This document shows positions 61,572 to 64,000 of a stretch of 64,000 nucleotides of DNA, piece after piece. A model generated the notes under the pieces. The model ran no database searches, was not told the origin of the DNA, and worked only from the letters and a program-made list of their open reading frames with translations. Position numbers and translations under genes: made by a program. The stretch's first letter is position 1; each line of letters opens with the position of its first letter. Source of the stretch: Marinomonas primoryensis (GTDB lineage: Bacteria; Pseudomonadota; Gammaproteobacteria; Pseudomonadales; Marinomonadaceae); assembly GCF_013372285.1 (NCBI RefSeq), contig NZ_CP054301.1, forward strand, positions 3,314,001-3,378,000. The letters run 5' to 3'.

Positions 61572-62846
61572 ATGAGTGAAGATAAGAAATTAGCGAAAGA
61601 TCACCTGATATTTAAACAAGGTCTGGAAAGCTTATTTGGCGAACAAGAGAGCCTTGATGAAGGCATTGAAAAAATAAGGACTAAGCTTTCAGATCTTACC
61701 AACATTAAAAATCTTCACTTTTTGCTGGGAGCAGGCGCGAGCTCAGATGCCATACCAGCAATGGGGCCACTAATAGAAAAAGTAACAGCACGAGTCGAAG
61801 ACGCAGAAACGTCCAATCAATTAGCTGCTCACCCGGACAAGCTACAACACAGTGAGTTAAAGAGACAATTTGACTTAGTCAAAGATGTTTCCCCTAACAA
61901 CCTTGAAAATATTCTTGGTACATTATATTCAAAACGTGAGTACTTAAAAGGCATTGGTCAAACAGACAGTCTCAATGATTTCCTTATCGAATTGATTGAG
62001 TCTCAGATTTATTCAGCCATCAACATCGACTGTAACTCTACTCAGGCTAAACTCTCTCTTAGCTTGTATAAAAAGCTTTATCAAAAGTTAGCCCTGAGGA
62101 ATAAGGATCTCGCAAGGGTAAATATATTCACTACTAACAATGATCTACTTAGTGAGACCGCTTTGGGCTTCCTCAATATCAACTACAACAATGGTTTTAG
62201 CAGTGGCCTTGCTCGCACGTTTAACCCCGCACGTTTCTCGTACACATTCTCCAGAAAAGTTGATCCTAGTGTTGAAAAATATGAACCACTAGAAAACATG
62301 GTTTATCTATACAAACTGCACGGCTCAATCAGTTGGGTTGAATCCGATGACAATTCTTTTTTCAATATTAAAGAAGTCGATGTCATCCCAAACATGCACG
62401 CACAAGATAAGAACGTGCTTATCTATCCAACTCCGCTGAAGCAAAATAAGAGCTTGGGGTCGCCCTATGCCGATCTTATCAGGGAATTTCAAAATAAACT
62501 GTTACTTCAGCACGGAGTGCTAATAGTCATTGGTTATAGCTTTAGTGACGAGCATATCAACAATGCTATTTATGCTGCTTTGGCATCTAATTCAACACTG
62601 AGCGTGATCATTTTCGGTAACTATCATCCATCTGAAAACCTTACAAGGTTAACTGATAGACGAATATATCAAATATCTGGTGAAGTTGAACTTTCTCCTG
62701 ACGACGGTACAAGCACTAAAAAAGAAAAAATTCATTACTTTAACTACATCGTGAATAACTTTATCCCTGATTTAGACCGCAATAAGGAAAGTGAAGTACT
62801 TGAAGAATTTATAAAATCAATCAAGTCGCTTAAGGATAAAAAATGA
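61572..62846 (+). CDS. SIR2-domain NADase effector of a SIR2-HerA defence system
   Basis: A 424-aa SIR2_2-type protein. Motifs are 'HFLLGAGASSDAIPAMG' (NAD-binding GAGxS, about 49-65), 'IFTTNNDLLSE' (about 192-202), 'LYKLHGSISW' with the catalytic His (about 248-257) and 'LIVIGYSFSDEHINNAIYAA' (about 316-335). AAGGAG at 8 bp fixes ATG 61572. It overlaps the HerA ATPase gene by 4 bp (ATGA). In described SIR2-HerA systems the two proteins assemble and the SIR2 part depletes NAD+ on phage infection, causing abortive infection. All SIR2 residues are present. Confidence 0.92.
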   Translation: MSEDKKLAKDHLIFKQGLESLFGEQESLDEGIEKIRTKLSDLTNIKNLHFLLGAGASSDAIPAMGPLIEKVTARVEDAETSNQLAAHPDKLQHSELKRQFDLVKDVSPNNLENILGTLYSKREYLKGIGQTDSLNDFLIELIESQIYSAINIDCNSTQAKLSLSLYKKLYQKLALRNKDLARVNIFTTNNDLLSETALGFLNINYNNGFSSGLARTFNPARFSYTFSRKVDPSVEKYEPLENMVYLYKLHGSISWVESDDNSFFNIKEVDVIPNMHAQDKNVLIYPTPLKQNKSLGSPYADLIREFQNKLLLQHGVLIVIGYSFSDEHINNAIYAALASNSTLSVIIFGNYHPSENLTRLTDRRIYQISGEVELSPDDGTSTKKEKIHYFNYIVNNFIPDLDRNKESEVLEEFIKSIKSLKDKK

Positions 62847-64000
62847 AAATAGGGAAAATTACATCCGTAAATTTTAATCAGTTTCGGGTAAAGATCTCTT
62901 CAGAAATCAGAGGCAACTCGGTGAATGTAGCTGGAGTACTTTACTACTTCGGTAACATTGGTAGTTATTTAAAAACAACCAACTCCGTAGGAGAACAACT
63001 CATCTGTGAGGTTGTGTCTATTTTCGACAGTGACATGAGATTAGATTCTGCGGCTTACGATATTGATAGCAACAGAGAATTACTGTTAAAGCCTGTTGGA
63101 ACAATTACGAGAACGGGGAAGTTTAATCTGGGTGTGGGTATATTCCCGGGTATCTACAGTGAAGTTGCCATTGTGACTTTTGAAGATATGGAACTGATCC
63201 TTCAAACCAGCAAAGATAAAGGATTAAGCGAAAACATCCATCAGAGTTTTCACCTTGGCGAAAGTAAAAACTTAATCAACTACCCCATAGATATCTCAAT
63301 AAATTCATTCTTTAACATTCACTCTGCTGTACTGGGAAATTCTGGTAGTGGCAAGTCAAATACTATTGCCCACATTATTCAAGAAATACATAAAAAAAAG
63401 AATAACTCAGCTATTGGCTCTCGTATTTTAATTTTCGATGTTAATGGTGAGTACAAGAACGCTTTTACAGGCCATGATAAGTGCCCCAATTTGAAAGTTA
63501 GATTACTTAAACCCAATATCACAGGTGCAGAGGACGGTTTTGAACCGTTTTACCTTCCTCACTTCCTCATGAACATTGATGAGTGGAGTGCATTCTTAAT
63601 GGCAACAGATGCTACCCAACGCCCTTTCTGGGACAAGGTGCTACAAGAGAGCTACAAGTTTTACATGATTTCTACCCGTGGAGGGGAAGAAAGACAGAGA
63701 TTTATTAATTACCTGCGATTTAAAGTATGTAATTTAGTTAATATGCTGTTAGGCCAAGGTGATACTGACACCGCAATCGTTACCGCTGCCAAAAATGTTA
63801 TTTATGGGATTTCAGAACTCATTGAGCTTGATGAGCATCTAAAACAAGCTTGTGTAGATGAAGGGATGCATGATGATTTACACAAACTGTATAACAACTG
63901 TGCGGTAGCTTATGGAAACAACAATGATAAGTTAAAACAAGCTGTTGATGCCGTTCGGGAAAAAATTGATTATGGTAATGTTCAGGAAGTAATTTCTCTA
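62843..64000 (+). CDS. herA: HerA-type DNA translocase/ATPase of the SIR2-HerA system (runs off window)
   Basis: The frame is open from ATG 62843 to the window end (386 codons) and unfinished. An N-terminal HAS-barrel-like beta domain (about 1-140) precedes Walker A 'GNSGSGKSN' (about 164-172) and 'RILIFDVNGEYKNAF' (about 194-208), the strand-Asp-x-x-Gly-Glu-Tyr element characteristic of HerA/DUF87 ATPases. An alpha-helical insertion follows. Walker B and the Arg finger should lie beyond the window. Coupled by 4-bp overlap to the SIR2 gene. Confidence 0.9.
   Translation, partial: MKIGKITSVNFNQFRVKISSEIRGNSVNVAGVLYYFGNIGSYLKTTNSVGEQLICEVVSIFDSDMRLDSAAYDIDSNRELLLKPVGTITRTGKFNLGVGIFPGIYSEVAIVTFEDMELILQTSKDKGLSENIHQSFHLGESKNLINYPIDISINSFFNIHSAVLGNSGSGKSNTIAHIIQEIHKKKNNSAIGSRILIFDVNGEYKNAFTGHDKCPNLKVRLLKPNITGAEDGFEPFYLPHFLMNIDEWSAFLMATDATQRPFWDKVLQESYKFYMISTRGGEERQRFINYLRFKVCNLVNMLLGQGDTDTAIVTAAKNVIYGISELIELDEHLKQACVDEGMHDDLHKLYNNCAVAYGNNNDKLKQAVDAVREKIDYGNVQEVISL

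Noticed and set aside
51710..64000. Prophage
   Set aside because: No capsid, tail, terminase, lysis or phage replication genes are present.

Overview
The window reads as the chromosome of a marine gammaproteobacterium of the Oceanospirillales type, with Marinomonas the closest guess. This rests on TRAP-type uptake, Fur-regulated siderophore import, pca and meta-cleavage catabolism, moderate GC, and a recombinase trio resembling the gammaproteobacterial Gamma-Mobile-Trio. The genus is an inference. The whole window is accessory DNA: catabolic and defence cassettes separated by decayed insertion sequences.

Layout. 1-1.8 kb: 3' part of a TonB receptor cut by a decayed IS3 element. 1.8-7.5 kb (minus): apparent operon hipB-hipA-hsdR-metallopeptidase, with hsdR broken at a 7-A run. 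7.6-16.2 kb: iron region with a decayed NIS siderophore synthetase, an RraA-like protein, a TonB receptor and, convergently, binding protein, two permeases, ATPase and FhuF. Fur boxes precede both transcription units. 16.4-17.6 kb: coiled-coil membrane protein. 17.7 kb: 3' fragment of a tRNA-Arg(CCG), probably an attachment scar. 18-21.8 kb: IS30, pieces of IS5, a truncated esterase and a broken IS3.

21.9-33.6 kb is the most striking part. A very AT-rich seven-gene operon (carboxyltransferase, biotin carrier, biotin carboxylase, TRAP DctP-Q-M, beta-carbonic anhydrase) lies next to an IclR/PcaR-type regulator and pcaIJF. The same tandem 15+4+15-bp operator precedes both operons. I propose that the carboxylase makes 3-oxoadipate, or a homologue, from an imported methyl-keto acid such as levulinate, feeding PcaIJ and PcaF. 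Bicarbonate would come from the carbonic anhydrase.

33.6-34.8 kb: decayed IS5 with CTAG target duplication. 34.8-51.7 kb: a 16-gene minus-strand aromatic meta-cleavage operon: four-component ring-hydroxylating dioxygenase, dihydrodiol dehydrogenase, LigAB-type extradiol dioxygenase, C-C hydrolase, hydratase, aldolase, acetaldehyde dehydrogenase, feruloyl-CoA-synthase-like ligase, nitronate-monooxygenase-like enzyme and a TRAP transporter. It is flanked by TetR and AraC regulators and bracketed by two inward-pointing IS3-type terminal sequences.

51.7-58.5 kb: three overlapping genes, two of them large tyrosine-recombinase-like proteins, matching the Gamma-Mobile-Trio pattern. 58.9-64 kb: a defence cluster with half-size HsdS, HsdM, a broken second HsdS, and a SIR2-HerA pair whose HerA runs off the window.
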